Assembly (NCBI GenBank): GCA_017561715.1
Contig: JAFZBN010000017.1
Coordinates: forward strand, 99,204-163,203
Reading direction: 5' to 3'
DNA from: Clostridiales bacterium
GTDB lineage: Bacteria; Bacillota; Clostridia; Saccharofermentanales; Saccharofermentanaceae
Length of the DNA stretch: 64,000 nucleotides
The translations under genes were made by a program, and so were the position numbers. Under the pieces are notes generated by a model. That model was not told where the DNA came from. It did no database searches and saw only the letters and a list, made by a program, of their open reading frames with translations. Positions within the stretch are counted from its first letter, which is position 1, and each line of letters starts with the position of its first letter. This document shows, piece after piece, positions 24,713 to 33,973 of this stretch.

Positions 24713-24755
24713 GAGAAGCATCGAGGGATAGTGCTTTTCGAAAGGACGGGGAAAT

Positions 24756-25622
24756 ATGTTTAGAATCGTAGCCAAAAGGCAGCTCAACGAAGCTGTCACT
24801 CTCATGGATATCGATGCTCCGTACATCGCAAAAAAAGCGAAGGCCGGGCAGTTCATCATCTTCCGCATCGACGAATACGGTGAGCGTATTCCGCTGACGA
24901 TCGCCGACACGGATCCTGAGCGTGGTACCGTTACCATCATCTTCCAGGCCGTAGGTACTTCTACAAAAGCACTGGCCAAGATGAACGAAGGCGATTCGAT
25001 CCAGGATTTCGTCGGACCTTTGGGAAACGCGACAGAGATCGACGGCTACAAGAACGTCTGCGTCGTCGGTGGCGGCGTCGGATGCGCGATCGCTTATCCT
25101 TCCGCAAAAGCACTGCACAATGCGGGGGCTCATGTTGATATGATCGCCGGATTCAGAAATAAAGACATCGTCATCCTTGAAGATGAGATGCGTGCGGTAA
25201 GTGACAACCTCTATGTCACGACAGACGACGGTTCCTATGGTGAAAAAGGTTTCGTTACCAATAAACTCCAGTCCCTGATCGACGCGGGCAATAAGTACGA
25301 TCTGGTCATCGCGATCGGACCGATCCCGATGATGAAATTCCTTGCCGAGGTCACACGCCCGTACGGCATTAAGACGCTCGTCAGCTTGAACCCGATCATG
25401 ATCGACGGAACGGGAATGTGCGGCGGCTGCCGTGTAACGGTCGGCGGCAAGATCCGTTTCGCATGCGTTGACGGTCCGGATTTCGACGGACACGAAGTCG
25501 ACTTCGACGAACTGATGAGAAGAAACTCCTACTACAAAGCCCAGGAAAGAGAGAGCGCCGAGCACGAGTGCCGCATGCTGAAGATGGGCGACGAAAAGAA
25601 GGAGGAACAGAACAATGGCTAA
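24756..25622 (+). CDS. nfnA: NADH-dependent ferredoxin:NADP+ oxidoreductase subunit A
   Basis: A 288-residue flavoprotein of the sulfide/dihydroorotate dehydrogenase electron-transfer subunit type. It has an FAD-binding barrel (RIPLTIADTDPERGTVTI, FQAVGTSTKAL), an NAD-binding fold (VVGGGVGCAIAYPSAKAL) and a C-terminal 2Fe-2S site (GTGMCGGCRVTVGGKIRFAC). With NfnB it carries out electron bifurcation, reducing two NADP+ with NADH and reduced ferredoxin, a hallmark of anaerobic Clostridia. Start ATG has GGACGGGG upstream. The stop overlaps the nfnB start by 8 bp. Confidence 0.92.
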   Translation: MFRIVAKRQLNEAVTLMDIDAPYIAKKAKAGQFIIFRIDEYGERIPLTIADTDPERGTVTIIFQAVGTSTKALAKMNEGDSIQDFVGPLGNATEIDGYKNVCVVGGGVGCAIAYPSAKALHNAGAHVDMIAGFRNKDIVILEDEMRAVSDNLYVTTDDGSYGEKGFVTNKLQSLIDAGNKYDLVIAIGPIPMMKFLAEVTRPYGIKTLVSLNPIMIDGTGMCGGCRVTVGGKIRFACVDGPDFDGHEVDFDELMRRNSYYKAQERESAEHECRMLKMGDEKKEEQNNG

Positions 25623-27006
25623 TATGTCTCTTACCAAAGTTCCGATGCCGGAGCAGGATCCGAATGTACGTAACAAGAATTTCGATGAGGTCGCTCTTGG
25701 CTATACCGAAGAAATGGCAAAAGAAGAAGCGACCCGCTGCTTGAACTGCAAGAACCGTCCGTGCGTCAGCGGATGCCCGGTCAATGTCCGCATCCCGGAT
25801 TTCATCGCGCAGGTCGCGGAAGGCAACTTCGAAGAAGCGTATAAGATCATCACGGCGACCAACTGCCTCCCTGCAGTCTGCGGTCGTGTCTGCACACAGG
25901 AAACACAGTGCGAAAGCAAGTGTGTTCGCGGCATGAAGGGCGAGAGCGTCGGTATCGGACGTCTCGAGCGTTTCGTTGCCGATTACCATATGGCACATTC
26001 CAAGGAAGCCGCTCCTGCCGTTACTAAGAACGGTCACCGCGTGGCTGTCGTCGGTTCCGGTCCGTCCGGTCTTACCTGCGCGGGCGACCTCGCAAGACTC
26101 GGCTACGAAGTCACGATCTTCGAAGCCTTCCATAAAGCCGGCGGCGTTCTGGTCTACGGTATTCCGGAGTTCCGTCTCCCGAAGGCGATCGTACAGAAGG
26201 AAGTCGACAACCTCGAAGCACTCGGTGTTGAAGTAAGAACCAACTTCGTTATCGGTAAGACACTTACCGTCGACGAGATCTTCGCCGAAGGCTATGAAGC
26301 GATCTTCATCGGATCCGGCGCAGGACTTCCGTCTTTCATGGGTATCGAGGGCGAGTCCCTGATCGGTGTTTATTCCGCAAACGAATATCTCACACGCGTA
26401 AACCTCATGAAGGCGTACATCAACGAATACGACACACCGATCAGAAAGAGCAAGGCCGTAGCCGTTGTCGGCGGCGGTAACGTTGCCATGGATGCTGCCC
26501 GTACAGCGAAGCGTCTCGGTGCCGATAAGGTCTACATCGTATACCGTCGTTCCGAAGAGGAAATGCCGGCTCGTGCCGAAGAAGTACATCACGCGAAAGA
26601 AGAAGGCATCGAGTTCATGTGCCTGAATAATCCGACCCGTATCCTCGGTTCCGATAACGGCGAAGTCCGTGCCATCGAGGTCATCTCCATGGAACTCGGC
26701 GAACCGGATGCCAGCGGAAGAAGAAGACCTGTCGCGATCCCGGGCTCCGAGCATGAGATCGAAGTCGATACCGTTGTTATGTCGATCGGTACATCTCCGA
26801 ACCCGTTGATCAGATCTACGACTGAGGGTCTGGACGCCAACGCGAGAGGCTGTCTCGTTGCCGATGAGTCTATGGCAACATCCCGTCCGGGTGTATATGC
26901 CGGCGGCGATGCCGTAACCGGTGCCGCTACCGTAATCCTCGCCATGGGCGCAGGAAAGACGGCGGCCGTTTCCATCGACAAATACATCAAGGAGAAGAAT
27001 TCTTGA
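25615..27006 (+). CDS. nfnB: NADH-dependent ferredoxin:NADP+ oxidoreductase subunit B (GltA-like)
   Basis: A 463-residue protein like the small subunit of glutamate synthase. The N-terminal 4Fe-4S cysteines are in CLNCKNRPCVSGCPV and VCGRVCTQETQCESKC. An FAD site (VVGSGPSGLTCAGDLARLG) and an NADP site (VVGGGNVAMDAARTAKRLG) follow, and the C-terminal GGDAVTGAATVILAMGAGK closes the FAD domain. Pairing with NfnA, rather than a large glutamate synthase subunit, supports the transhydrogenase role. The downstream dehydrogenase starts inside its stop codon. Confidence 0.93.
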   Translation: MANMSLTKVPMPEQDPNVRNKNFDEVALGYTEEMAKEEATRCLNCKNRPCVSGCPVNVRIPDFIAQVAEGNFEEAYKIITATNCLPAVCGRVCTQETQCESKCVRGMKGESVGIGRLERFVADYHMAHSKEAAPAVTKNGHRVAVVGSGPSGLTCAGDLARLGYEVTIFEAFHKAGGVLVYGIPEFRLPKAIVQKEVDNLEALGVEVRTNFVIGKTLTVDEIFAEGYEAIFIGSGAGLPSFMGIEGESLIGVYSANEYLTRVNLMKAYINEYDTPIRKSKAVAVVGGGNVAMDAARTAKRLGADKVYIVYRRSEEEMPARAEEVHHAKEEGIEFMCLNNPTRILGSDNGEVRAIEVISMELGEPDASGRRRPVAIPGSEHEIEVDTVVMSIGTSPNPLIRSTTEGLDANARGCLVADESMATSRPGVYAGGDAVTGAATVILAMGAGKTAAVSIDKYIKEKNS

Positions 27007-27968
27007 AGATCGTAGTTCTTGACGGATACACGGAAAACCCCGGAGACATCTCCTGGGCTCCTTTTGAAGCGCTCGGCGAACTGGTGACATACGATTACAC
27101 CGCACCCGATGAGATCTTCGAAAGACTTTCCGGAGTTTCCATCTGCCTGACCAATAAAACATGTTTCCCGAAAGAAGTTCTGGAAAAGCTTCCGGATCTT
27201 CGTTATATCGGCTGCCTTTCCACGGGTTTTAACGTCGTCGATGTCGCCTACTGTAAAGAACACGGCATCACCGTGACGAACATCCCGGAATACGCGACTT
27301 TTGCGACCGCGCAGATGACCATCGCGCTCCTTCTGGAGATCTGTAATGCCGTCGGTCATCACAGTGATCTGGTGCATCAGGGCGTCTGGTCGAAAAACCG
27401 CGACTTCTGTTTCTGGGACGGAACTCTGACCGAGCTTTGGGGAAAGACACTTGGTCTTTTCGGATTCGGAAAGATCGCTTCCCGCGTCAGCCGGATCGCT
27501 TCTGAACTCGGCATGAGAGTTCTCGCCTGCCGCCGCTCTGAAGTAACTGACGACATGAGAAAAGCCGACCCGCAGGTCACCTTTGTTGACGCGGAAACGC
27601 TCTGGAAAGAATCGGACATCCTCTCTTTCCACTGCCCGCTCACCGCAGATACCACAGGTCTTGTAAACAGCGAAACGATCGCGAAGATGAAAGATGGTGT
27701 CATCCTTCTTAACACTTCTCGTGGACCCGTACTCGATGAGGCCGCAGTCGCGGAAGCCCTGAAGAGGGGTAAGATCTCCGCCCTCGGCGCCGATGTCGTA
27801 AGTGTCGAGCCGATCCGTGAGAGCAATCCTCTCCTTTCGGCTCCGAATACATTCCTGACGCCGCACATCGCGTGGGCGCCGAAAGAAACAAGACTTCGTC
27901 TGATGGATGTCGCGGCAGGTAATCTGGAAGCTTATCTGAAAGGATCCCCGGTCAACGTCGTTTCGTGA
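27003..27968 (+). CDS. D-2-hydroxyacid dehydrogenase family protein
   Basis: A 321-residue NAD(P)-dependent reductase for 2-oxo acids of the glycerate/phosphoglycerate dehydrogenase family. It starts with TTG, overlapping the nfnB TGA stop, behind AAGGAGAAG. Motifs: LRYIGCLSTGFNVVDVAYCKE, the Rossmann loop LGLFGFGKIASRVSRIAS, LLNTSRGPVLDE with the substrate Arg, a Glu in VSVEPI, and the catalytic His in TPHIAWAPKE. The closest look is to hydroxypyruvate (glycerate) dehydrogenases. Coupling to nfnAB suggests use of the NADPH/NADH pool, which is inference. Confidence 0.9.
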   Translation: MKIVVLDGYTENPGDISWAPFEALGELVTYDYTAPDEIFERLSGVSICLTNKTCFPKEVLEKLPDLRYIGCLSTGFNVVDVAYCKEHGITVTNIPEYATFATAQMTIALLLEICNAVGHHSDLVHQGVWSKNRDFCFWDGTLTELWGKTLGLFGFGKIASRVSRIASELGMRVLACRRSEVTDDMRKADPQVTFVDAETLWKESDILSFHCPLTADTTGLVNSETIAKMKDGVILLNTSRGPVLDEAAVAEALKRGKISALGADVVSVEPIRESNPLLSAPNTFLTPHIAWAPKETRLRLMDVAAGNLEAYLKGSPVNVVS

Positions 27969-28079
27969 TCTTGTCGGTTTGGCAGACCGGCGTTTATGTG
28001 GTATCCTTATGCCGTTTGTGAAGAAAAGTATCCCGGCAAGTGCTTTTGCCGTAGAGAATAAAGGAGCATAAAGACCAGG

Positions 28080-28541
28080 ATGAGCAAGATCCTTTACATG
28101 TTTCTCATATCGATGGTTCCGATCATTGAGCTCCGTGGCAGCATCCCGTACGCCGCGGCTGTCGGCATCCCGTGGCACGTCGCGCTGCCGCTGGCGATCG
28201 TCGGCAACCTTCTGCCCGTTCCTTTCATCCTTCTTTTCGTAAAGAAGGTCTTCGACTGGATGAGAAAGTATCCGAAGCTCAAAAAGATCGTCGATTTCTG
28301 CGAGAATAAGTTCGCGAAGAAAGTTGAAAAGGCAGGCAATACCGCCTTCTGGACACTGGTCGGATTTATCGCCATTCCCCTTCCGGGAACCGGCGCCTGG
28401 ACAGGATCGGGCATCGCCGCGGTCTGCGAAGTACCGTTTAAGAAAGCGATCCTCGCGGCTGTGATCGGCGTCGTCATTGCCGCCGTCGTCGTGACCCTGA
28501 TCGCCTATGGCGCGCTCGCGGGATTGAGTTTCCTGCTCTGA
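28080..28541 (+). CDS. Small multi-drug export family membrane protein
   Basis: A 153-residue protein with about four helices: ILYMFLISMVPIIELRGSIPYAAA (family signature with the charged ELRGSIP loop), PLAIVGNLLPVPFILLFVKKVF, a basic cytoplasmic loop, and a long C-terminal hydrophobic part with GFIAIPLPGTGAWTGSGIAA. The family name is historical; transport of drugs has not been shown for most members. It has a GGAGCATAAAG region upstream and is followed by a shared terminator. Confidence 0.85.
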   Translation: MSKILYMFLISMVPIIELRGSIPYAAAVGIPWHVALPLAIVGNLLPVPFILLFVKKVFDWMRKYPKLKKIVDFCENKFAKKVEKAGNTAFWTLVGFIAIPLPGTGAWTGSGIAAVCEVPFKKAILAAVIGVVIAAVVVTLIAYGALAGLSFLL

Positions 28542-28566
28542 TGGATCAACAAAAACAAGACAACAA

Positions 28567-28592
28567 AAAGGACCGAACGCTTTCGGTCCTTT
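28567..28592. terminator. Bidirectional terminator between converging genes
   Basis: AAAGGACCGAA - CGCT - TTCGGTCCTTT, an 11-bp perfect hairpin with T-rich DNA on the plus side and A-rich DNA on the left, between the plus-strand export gene and the minus-strand racemase gene. Confidence 0.88.
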
Positions 28593-28616
28593 CTTTTATT
28601 TCTTTTTGAAAGGCAC

Positions 28617-29867
28617 TTATCCTTCGACTTTCGGAAGTGTGGAGCCGCCGTACGGCATCAGAACGATCTTCGCGTCCGGGCCCTTTTCGGCGATCGCTGC
28701 GTCGATAGCTGTCTGGATATCGGAATATGGCTCGAGGAATACCTTCTTAACGAAGTCGTGATCGAGATCGGATACGAAGAAGATACGAGCACGCTCGAGG
28801 ACCATGGCGATCGCGGCCGCCTTATGTCCGCCGAGGACAAAGTCTGTCTTGATGTGGGTGATCATGTCGGAGCTCTTCTCGTGACCGGTCAGCCACTGCT
28901 CGAAATGATGCTCGCCGAGGCCTTCCTTACAGGAAGCGATCCAGACGATGATACCGCCGTCCTTGACCGCGTGCTTGGCGTTGTCCAGTGCTTTCTGCGC
29001 CTGATACATATTGATGTCCTTCGGGAAACCGCCGGCGGAAACGACAACGATATCGGCCTGCTCCGGAATGGATACCTTGTAGAAAGAATCGAGGAACTTG
29101 CATCCTTCTCTGTGCGCCAGGATCGGGTCACCGGCGAAGCTTCGGATGATCTCTTTCTTCGCGTCGAGAACGACGTTGACGATGTAGTCGACGCCTAAGA
29201 TCTTACCGGATTCTTCGATGTCCTCACGGACCGGGTTGCCTTCGAGACGGCCGGCACAAGCGGTTGGCTCGACCATCGCGCTGTGGTTGTGCTGGATGGC
29301 ATCCCATGTGGATACGCCCGGCATGATGGCCTTATATCCTCCGGAATAACCGGCAAAATAGTGATACTCGATGTTGCCGAGGCAGATGCGGCGGTCCGCT
29401 TCAACTACCGGACGGAAAATGTCGACCGGTGTGCCTCTGGAAGTCGTGCCGACATGAACAGCGTCGTTAACGTCGGAGTCGATGCAGCGTACACGATCAT
29501 AGACCGCGTCGCCGACCATATAACGCATGCGCTCTTCGGTGTGTCCGCCGTGAGATCCGAGCGCGAAAACGATCGTGATATCGGAATCCTTCACGCCTGC
29601 CGCGGAGAGCTCGTCGAGCACTGCCGGGAGCACCTTGTAGCTCGGGATCGGGCGTGTGATGTCGGATGTGATGATCGCGACGGTCTCGCCTGCCTTTACG
29701 ACTTCACGAAGCGGCGGAAGACCGATCGGCTCACGCATGGAGCGGTAGACTTCGTCACTGCCGGTAAGGCCGATCTCTGCCTCGTTCGGCGTAAGAACCG
29801 CCATGACCTGATTATCCGGTACCTGTACCGGGATCTTCTCTTTTCCAAAACCTAATGCGATCTCCAT
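28617..29867 (-). CDS. larA: Nickel-dependent lactate racemase family protein (LarA-like)
   Basis: A 416-residue LarA-family protein. The start at 29867 (MEIALGFGKEKIPVQ) has GGAGG five bases upstream; two earlier ATGs are possible but unconserved. Motifs: IITSDITRPIPSYKVLP, VFALGSHGGHTEERM, HVGTTSRGTPVDI, HYFAGYSGGYKAIMPGVS (the Lys here holds the nickel-pincer cofactor in LarA) and QHNHSAM. LarA itself interconverts L- and D-lactate, but many homologues act on other 2-hydroxyacids. The cofactor genes larB, larC and larE are not in the window. Confidence 0.85.
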   Translation of the reverse strand: MEIALGFGKEKIPVQVPDNQVMAVLTPNEAEIGLTGSDEVYRSMREPIGLPPLREVVKAGETVAIITSDITRPIPSYKVLPAVLDELSAAGVKDSDITIVFALGSHGGHTEERMRYMVGDAVYDRVRCIDSDVNDAVHVGTTSRGTPVDIFRPVVEADRRICLGNIEYHYFAGYSGGYKAIMPGVSTWDAIQHNHSAMVEPTACAGRLEGNPVREDIEESGKILGVDYIVNVVLDAKKEIIRSFAGDPILAHREGCKFLDSFYKVSIPEQADIVVVSAGGFPKDINMYQAQKALDNAKHAVKDGGIIVWIASCKEGLGEHHFEQWLTGHEKSSDMITHIKTDFVLGGHKAAAIAMVLERARIFFVSDLDHDFVKKVFLEPYSDIQTAIDAAIAEKGPDAKIVLMPYGGSTLPKVEG

Positions 29868-29957
29868 GGGGACCTCCGATATTTTCATGCGCATCCGCGG
29901 GACTTCCCTCGCGCGAATTATTTACTTGCCGTTACTGATCCGAAGAAAAGCACTTCG

Positions 29958-31217
29958 CTACGAAAAGCTCTGTTCTTCCTCCGGCAGCGTAAGACCCGGG
30001 TTTCGTCTTCCCGAAACATCCCGTGGTTTCCTGCTTCTGGTCAGACACTTCTTCACCGTCACATCCATCAGGATCGCGCCGAGCGGTGCCGTGATCAGGA
30101 TCGAAAGAACGGCTGTGGTCAGAACCATCATACCACAAGCAAGGCCCTGTGCCAGCGGAATCGCACCGACGGCAGCCTGAACGGTCGCTTTCGGGAAGTA
30201 AGCGACATCGCAGTAAAGGATCTCTTTCATCTTCAGACCCGAGCCGAGGAGGCTGAAGATAACACCGATCGAACGGAACAAAAGCGCACCGAGGATCAAG
30301 AGTACGGAACCGAGACCTGCCGATACGAGCGCTTTGATCTCAACGGCAGAGCCGAGCATGATGAACAAAAGAAGCTCTGCGCCGACCCAGATCTTCGAGA
30401 TCTTCACGGAAAGACGGTTAGCGACTTCTTTTCTTCTGTTGAGGATCGTTCCGCCGAGTGCCATAACGGCAAGAAGACCGGAGAACGGAACAAATCTGGA
30501 AACATATGTCTCAGCTCCGACGAAGAAGAAAGACATACCAAACAGAAGAAGGATCTTAACGGTGTCGCGAAGGTGTATTCTCTTAAAGATCTGCGTCATG
30601 ACGATACCGACGAAGATACCGACACCAAGACCGGTTACGATCGAGACCGGGATGGAAACGATCGTCCACGCGGAAAGACCTTCGCCCTTGCTCATGCCGA
30701 TAAACGCGGTGAACAAAACGATCGCGTAGATATCGTCCGCAGAAGCACCCGCCATGATGAGCTGCGGGATATGCTTATCCGTACCGTAGCCTTCTTCCAT
30801 GAGCCACAGCATCTTCGGAACGATGATCGCCGGAGACGCAGCCGCCAGCATAGCGCCGACGATCGCGGAATCGACGTGGGAAAGTCCGAGACAGATCGGT
30901 CCTAAAACGATCGCGCCGATGATCTCAAATGTCGCCGGGACAAAGCAGAGCATGATGGCCGGACGGCCGATCTTTTTCATGTCGCTGACATCAAGACTTA
31001 ATCCCGCGCGGAACAAAATAACGATAAGCGCGATCTCACGAAGTTCGGAAGAGATCGACAGGATCTTCGTGTCCAGAAGATTGAGCGCGGCAGGACCCAG
31101 GATGATACCTGTGATGATCAGTCCCAGAAGCGACGGAATATGTAATTTCTTAAAAATCCCGCTGATGCAAAAGCCGAGCAAAAACATCAGCGCGAGACTC
31201 ATAAGCATGTTATGCAT
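29958..31217 (-). CDS. Cation:proton antiporter (CPA2/KefB type)
   Basis: 419 residues, about 12 membrane helices. Conserved elements: LLGLIITGIILGPAALNLL, LREIALIVILFRAGLSLDVSD, DSAIVGAMLAAASPAIIVPKM (discontinuous helix region), and the double-acid-like ASADDIYAIVLFTAF (residues about 165-175). Typical of Na+(K+)/H+ exchangers without a regulatory TrkA domain. The ribosome site GAGGGG lies 10 bases upstream of the ATG. One terminator stands between it and the radical SAM gene upstream. Confidence 0.9.
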   Translation of the reverse strand: MHNMLMSLALMFLLGFCISGIFKKLHIPSLLGLIITGIILGPAALNLLDTKILSISSELREIALIVILFRAGLSLDVSDMKKIGRPAIMLCFVPATFEIIGAIVLGPICLGLSHVDSAIVGAMLAAASPAIIVPKMLWLMEEGYGTDKHIPQLIMAGASADDIYAIVLFTAFIGMSKGEGLSAWTIVSIPVSIVTGLGVGIFVGIVMTQIFKRIHLRDTVKILLLFGMSFFFVGAETYVSRFVPFSGLLAVMALGGTILNRRKEVANRLSVKISKIWVGAELLLFIMLGSAVEIKALVSAGLGSVLLILGALLFRSIGVIFSLLGSGLKMKEILYCDVAYFPKATVQAAVGAIPLAQGLACGMMVLTTAVLSILITAPLGAILMDVTVKKCLTRSRKPRDVSGRRNPGLTLPEEEQSFS

Positions 31218-31322
31218 TTAATAATCCCCTCTTTTACAAAAGCACTTTCGTGTTCCTTAATAAAGCTTCTTTTGCACAATAACGGATTATAGCACGGATA
31301 TTATAAAGGGACGCATGAAAAA

Positions 31323-31351
31323 GCACTGGAAAAACAACGATTTTCCAGTGC
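31323..31351 (-). terminator. Terminator of the second radical SAM operon
   Basis: GCACTGGAAAA / TTTTCCAGTGC 11-bp hairpin with a 7-nt loop, followed on the minus strand by CTTTTTC. The AAAAGCAC octamer is part of it. Confidence 0.85.
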
Positions 31352-31385
31352 AAAAACAGGCTTTTGTTGTGTAGTTTCGGAAGAG

Positions 31386-32498
31386 TCAGTTCGGATACAT
31401 TCGGGAGATAAAAGCGGGGTTGCTTTCGTTAAGAAGCAGGGAAGCCGCACGATCGGCCAGCCGGATGGTCAGTTTTTCGTACTCACACTGAAGCGCAGAG
31501 ACCTCTGACACGGATCCCGTTTGCCCGTGATTACTGCACGCGCAGGTATGACGACAGCGGAAACGAAGATCGCATTCCCTGCAGTCTTCCGGCTCCACTC
31601 TTTTACTTTCCAGCGACTCGAGTTTTTCCTCGTTCACGCCTTCTTCCAGGGAGCCGATATCAAATCCGTCCCTTCCGATAAAATGCGAACACGGATAGTA
31701 TTTGCCGTTCGTATCCACCATGAGCTTGTGGCATCCGAAATGGCACATCACACTGTCCGCGTCACGCTGACGGATGTAGTTCTTGATCTTGTTATCAAAC
31801 GGGATGAAACGGAAGACATCATTGCCCGCGTTCCACTGCTCGTAAAGCGCCTCTACCTTCAGCATTTCTTTCTCGAGTTTTTCAAATGCTTCGTCATCCC
31901 AAGTGACTCTCTCTCCGTGCGCAAGCACCATGCTTACCGACTTTACTCCCTGACTTCGGAAGAACTTCAGCGATCCGGCGATGCGGTCGACATAATCGGG
32001 ATGGACGGTCATCATGATGATCGTCTCGGGGAAAGTCTTAAGGAGCATCTGAAGCTTCTGATCCACGCGCTCTTTCGTCATATTGCCGCCTCGGTCCGTG
32101 CGGACGGGATCCTGGGCAAGTCCGTCATGGGAAAGCGCCAGAAGGATCTTATTCTTCTTCGCGAACGCGATGAAATCTTCATCCAGGAGAAGTCCGTTTG
32201 TCGTGATCTCAAAAGTGAGTTTGGTATTCGGGATCGAAAGGATCTTCTCGCAAGAATAGTTCACGAGTTCTTTGATCAGTTCTTTCTGAAGGAGCGGTTC
32301 GCCGCCGTAAAAAGAGATCTGTGCTTTGTCCCCTTCGGAAATTCCGGCCGCGAAAGTATCGATCGTTTTGATCGCGGTCTCTTTCGTCATGTAGACATCT
32401 TCGTGCTTTTGAAGACAATATCTGCAATCAAAATTACACTGGTGGGTGACCACCAGTGTAATCCTTTTCATGAGTTTTTCCTGAGAACTTTTTTCCAT
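31386..32498 (-). CDS. Radical SAM/SPASM enzyme, maturase-like
   Basis: 370 residues. Radical SAM cluster Cys21, Cys25 and Cys28 (CNFDCRYC) and GGEPL at 65-69 with FEITTNGLLL and ALSHDG strands. SPASM-like C-terminus: CHFGCHKLMVDTNGKYYPC, then ECDLRFRCRHTCAC and a final Cys in ALQCEYEKL. These enzymes modify peptides or proteins (anaerobic sulfatase maturation, thioether or C-C bonds). It starts at the ATG at 32498 with GAGGAG upstream and lies 35 bp behind a small repetitive lipoprotein. No sulfatase gene is in the window, so the lipoprotein is the best substrate candidate. Enzyme class sure, substrate inferred. Confidence 0.88.
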   Translation of the reverse strand: MEKSSQEKLMKRITLVVTHQCNFDCRYCLQKHEDVYMTKETAIKTIDTFAAGISEGDKAQISFYGGEPLLQKELIKELVNYSCEKILSIPNTKLTFEITTNGLLLDEDFIAFAKKNKILLALSHDGLAQDPVRTDRGGNMTKERVDQKLQMLLKTFPETIIMMTVHPDYVDRIAGSLKFFRSQGVKSVSMVLAHGERVTWDDEAFEKLEKEMLKVEALYEQWNAGNDVFRFIPFDNKIKNYIRQRDADSVMCHFGCHKLMVDTNGKYYPCSHFIGRDGFDIGSLEEGVNEEKLESLESKRVEPEDCRECDLRFRCRHTCACSNHGQTGSVSEVSALQCEYEKLTIRLADRAASLLLNESNPAFISRMYPN

Positions 32499-32533
32499 GT
32501 CCGGTCTCCTCGGGTAGCGCTTTTCGATAGGTG

Positions 32534-32965
32534 TCAGCCGTTGATCGACATGTCGCCGTCGATCATGTAGGACTCTGTATAGTCAGGATCTACCGTCTCT
32601 TCGCCCATGAGCTCATAAGTTTCAGGTGTCGCTTCACCCATTAGCACGTAATCGTCCGTCGCTACTGTATCGGCCGCGCCGGCGAGATACGTCTCGATTC
32701 CACCTTCGATATACGTCTCGGTATCTCCCATGAGGACCTCTTCAGTCTCGATCTTCTCGCCGTATTTCGCGCCCATTTTTTCGAAGCGCTTCATGGACTT
32801 GGTCGATCCGCTTCCTTCCAGACATCCGCTCGCCAAAGCCATCGAGGCGGTAAGCGCGGATACGACGGCGATCTTTTTGATCGGCACGTTACCGGTCCTG
32901 CTGTTTACCTGGTAGAGAGTCGGATATGTAGGTCTGCTTACATTTTGTACAGGTTGCTTTTTCAT
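32534..32965 (-). CDS. Small lipoprotein with acidic-Tyr-Gly repeats, candidate radical SAM substrate
   Basis: 143 residues; ATG at 32965 with AAGGAGACC upstream. Residues 1-30 are a long cytoplasmic-type leader with Pro and Tyr (SRPTYPTLYQV). A hydrophobic segment (31-47) ends in the lipobox LASGC (Cys48). From residue 75 on, five units share an acid-x-Tyr-x(1-3)-Gly pattern: ETYIEGG (84-90), ETYLAGA, DDYVLMGE, ETYELMGE and ESYMIDGD, with VLMGD/VLMGE/ELMGE boxes between. The protein ends SING. It is strongly acidic and has no known domain. Its position right before the SPASM gene recalls the rSAM/lipoprotein pairs known in Bacteroidetes. Modification at the Tyr-centred repeats is a hypothesis. 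Confidence 0.75.
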   Translation of the reverse strand: MKKQPVQNVSRPTYPTLYQVNSRTGNVPIKKIAVVSALTASMALASGCLEGSGSTKSMKRFEKMGAKYGEKIETEEVLMGDTETYIEGGIETYLAGAADTVATDDYVLMGEATPETYELMGEETVDPDYTESYMIDGDMSING

Positions 32966-33083
32966 AGTCTTGGTCTCCTTTGCGAATAATCGCTTCTGAA
33001 AATAAGACGATGGAATTATCGGATCTGTTGCACTTTTTTGTATCGTAACAGAACTTTTTTGCAAAACCGTGAATCTTGCTTTT

Positions 33084-33842
33084 TCAGTCGTCGCCGTACT
33101 TGAACTGCACAGTGATGCCCGAGCCGATCAGCGCCGCCCATATGAAGAACGATACCCACCCGTTATGAAGGCCCGCTTTGACCACCGGCTCGAGGAATGA
33201 CGGCAGGCTCTTCCACTCGTAAAGGATGCCCATGGTTCCCAGGAAAACGTCGCGAAGGATATCCGCGCCGATCACGGAAGTGGCGATCTTGATCGCAGGT
33301 CCCTGGATCAGGCAGATGATGATGCCGACGAAGATACCGATCACAAGCGCGATCAGGCAGATCGCCAGAAGCTTCTCCCCGTCGGTTCCTCCGGGCAACC
33401 ATTTCATGACGCTCGCGAGTTTGTCATCCGGGATCAGGTTCTGCACGTTTTCGGATCCGTCGGTAAGTTTGGCGATCGAATCCGGCGAAAGAGAGATCAC
33501 GAGCGAAAGATTATTCTGCGTCTTGATGATATACAAAAGGCAGATCTTTACGAGCGAATACCACGTGAAAAATACCGTGATGAAGAACAGTGCTTTTTTA
33601 TAAAGCGCATAGGAAAGCACCGCCAGGACTACACCGAGTACGATCGGGAAAAAGAACTCCCACATCTTCTGGGATTTCTCCGGGATCTTCGAAAGAAGGA
33701 AGAGCGAATCCATGAGGTTTGCGCCCTGCATGCCCATGAAAAATCCGGCCAGTGCCATGGAAAAACGGAAAAGGCGGAAACCGTAAAAACAAAGAAGGAT
33801 ACCCATCGCAAGAAACGTGATAAGTGTTACTGTATCAAGCAT
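33084..33842 (-). CDS. DUF4203/TM7S3-TMEM198-like membrane protein
   Basis: 252 residues with six to seven helices, beginning MLDTVTLITFLAMGILLCFYG, then RLFRFSMALAGFFMGMQGAN and a Gly-rich C-terminal half (VIGIFVGIIICLIQGPAIKIATS). Glycine patterns and the Phe-Tyr-Gly ending of helix 1 fit the DUF4203 / TM7S3-TMEM198-like family, of unknown role. The start is the ATG at 33842 behind AAAGGAGGTG. A TATAAT at 33882-33887 is its likely -10. It precedes the repetitive lipoprotein by 118 bp on the same strand and may be part of the same locus. Confidence 0.75.
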   Translation of the reverse strand: MLDTVTLITFLAMGILLCFYGFRLFRFSMALAGFFMGMQGANLMDSLFLLSKIPEKSQKMWEFFFPIVLGVVLAVLSYALYKKALFFITVFFTWYSLVKICLLYIIKTQNNLSLVISLSPDSIAKLTDGSENVQNLIPDDKLASVMKWLPGGTDGEKLLAICLIALVIGIFVGIIICLIQGPAIKIATSVIGADILRDVFLGTMGILYEWKSLPSFLEPVVKAGLHNGWVSFFIWAALIGSGITVQFKYGDD

Positions 33843-33973
33843 CTTTCGGCACCTCCTTTTCCATTCGAAAACTTTGCATATATTATACGTTCGAGGTAAT
33901 GCACGGATGTAACAAAACGTTTTCAATTATCGGACACTTTTACATAAAATTACCTTGCGATTATCCTCCGTCT

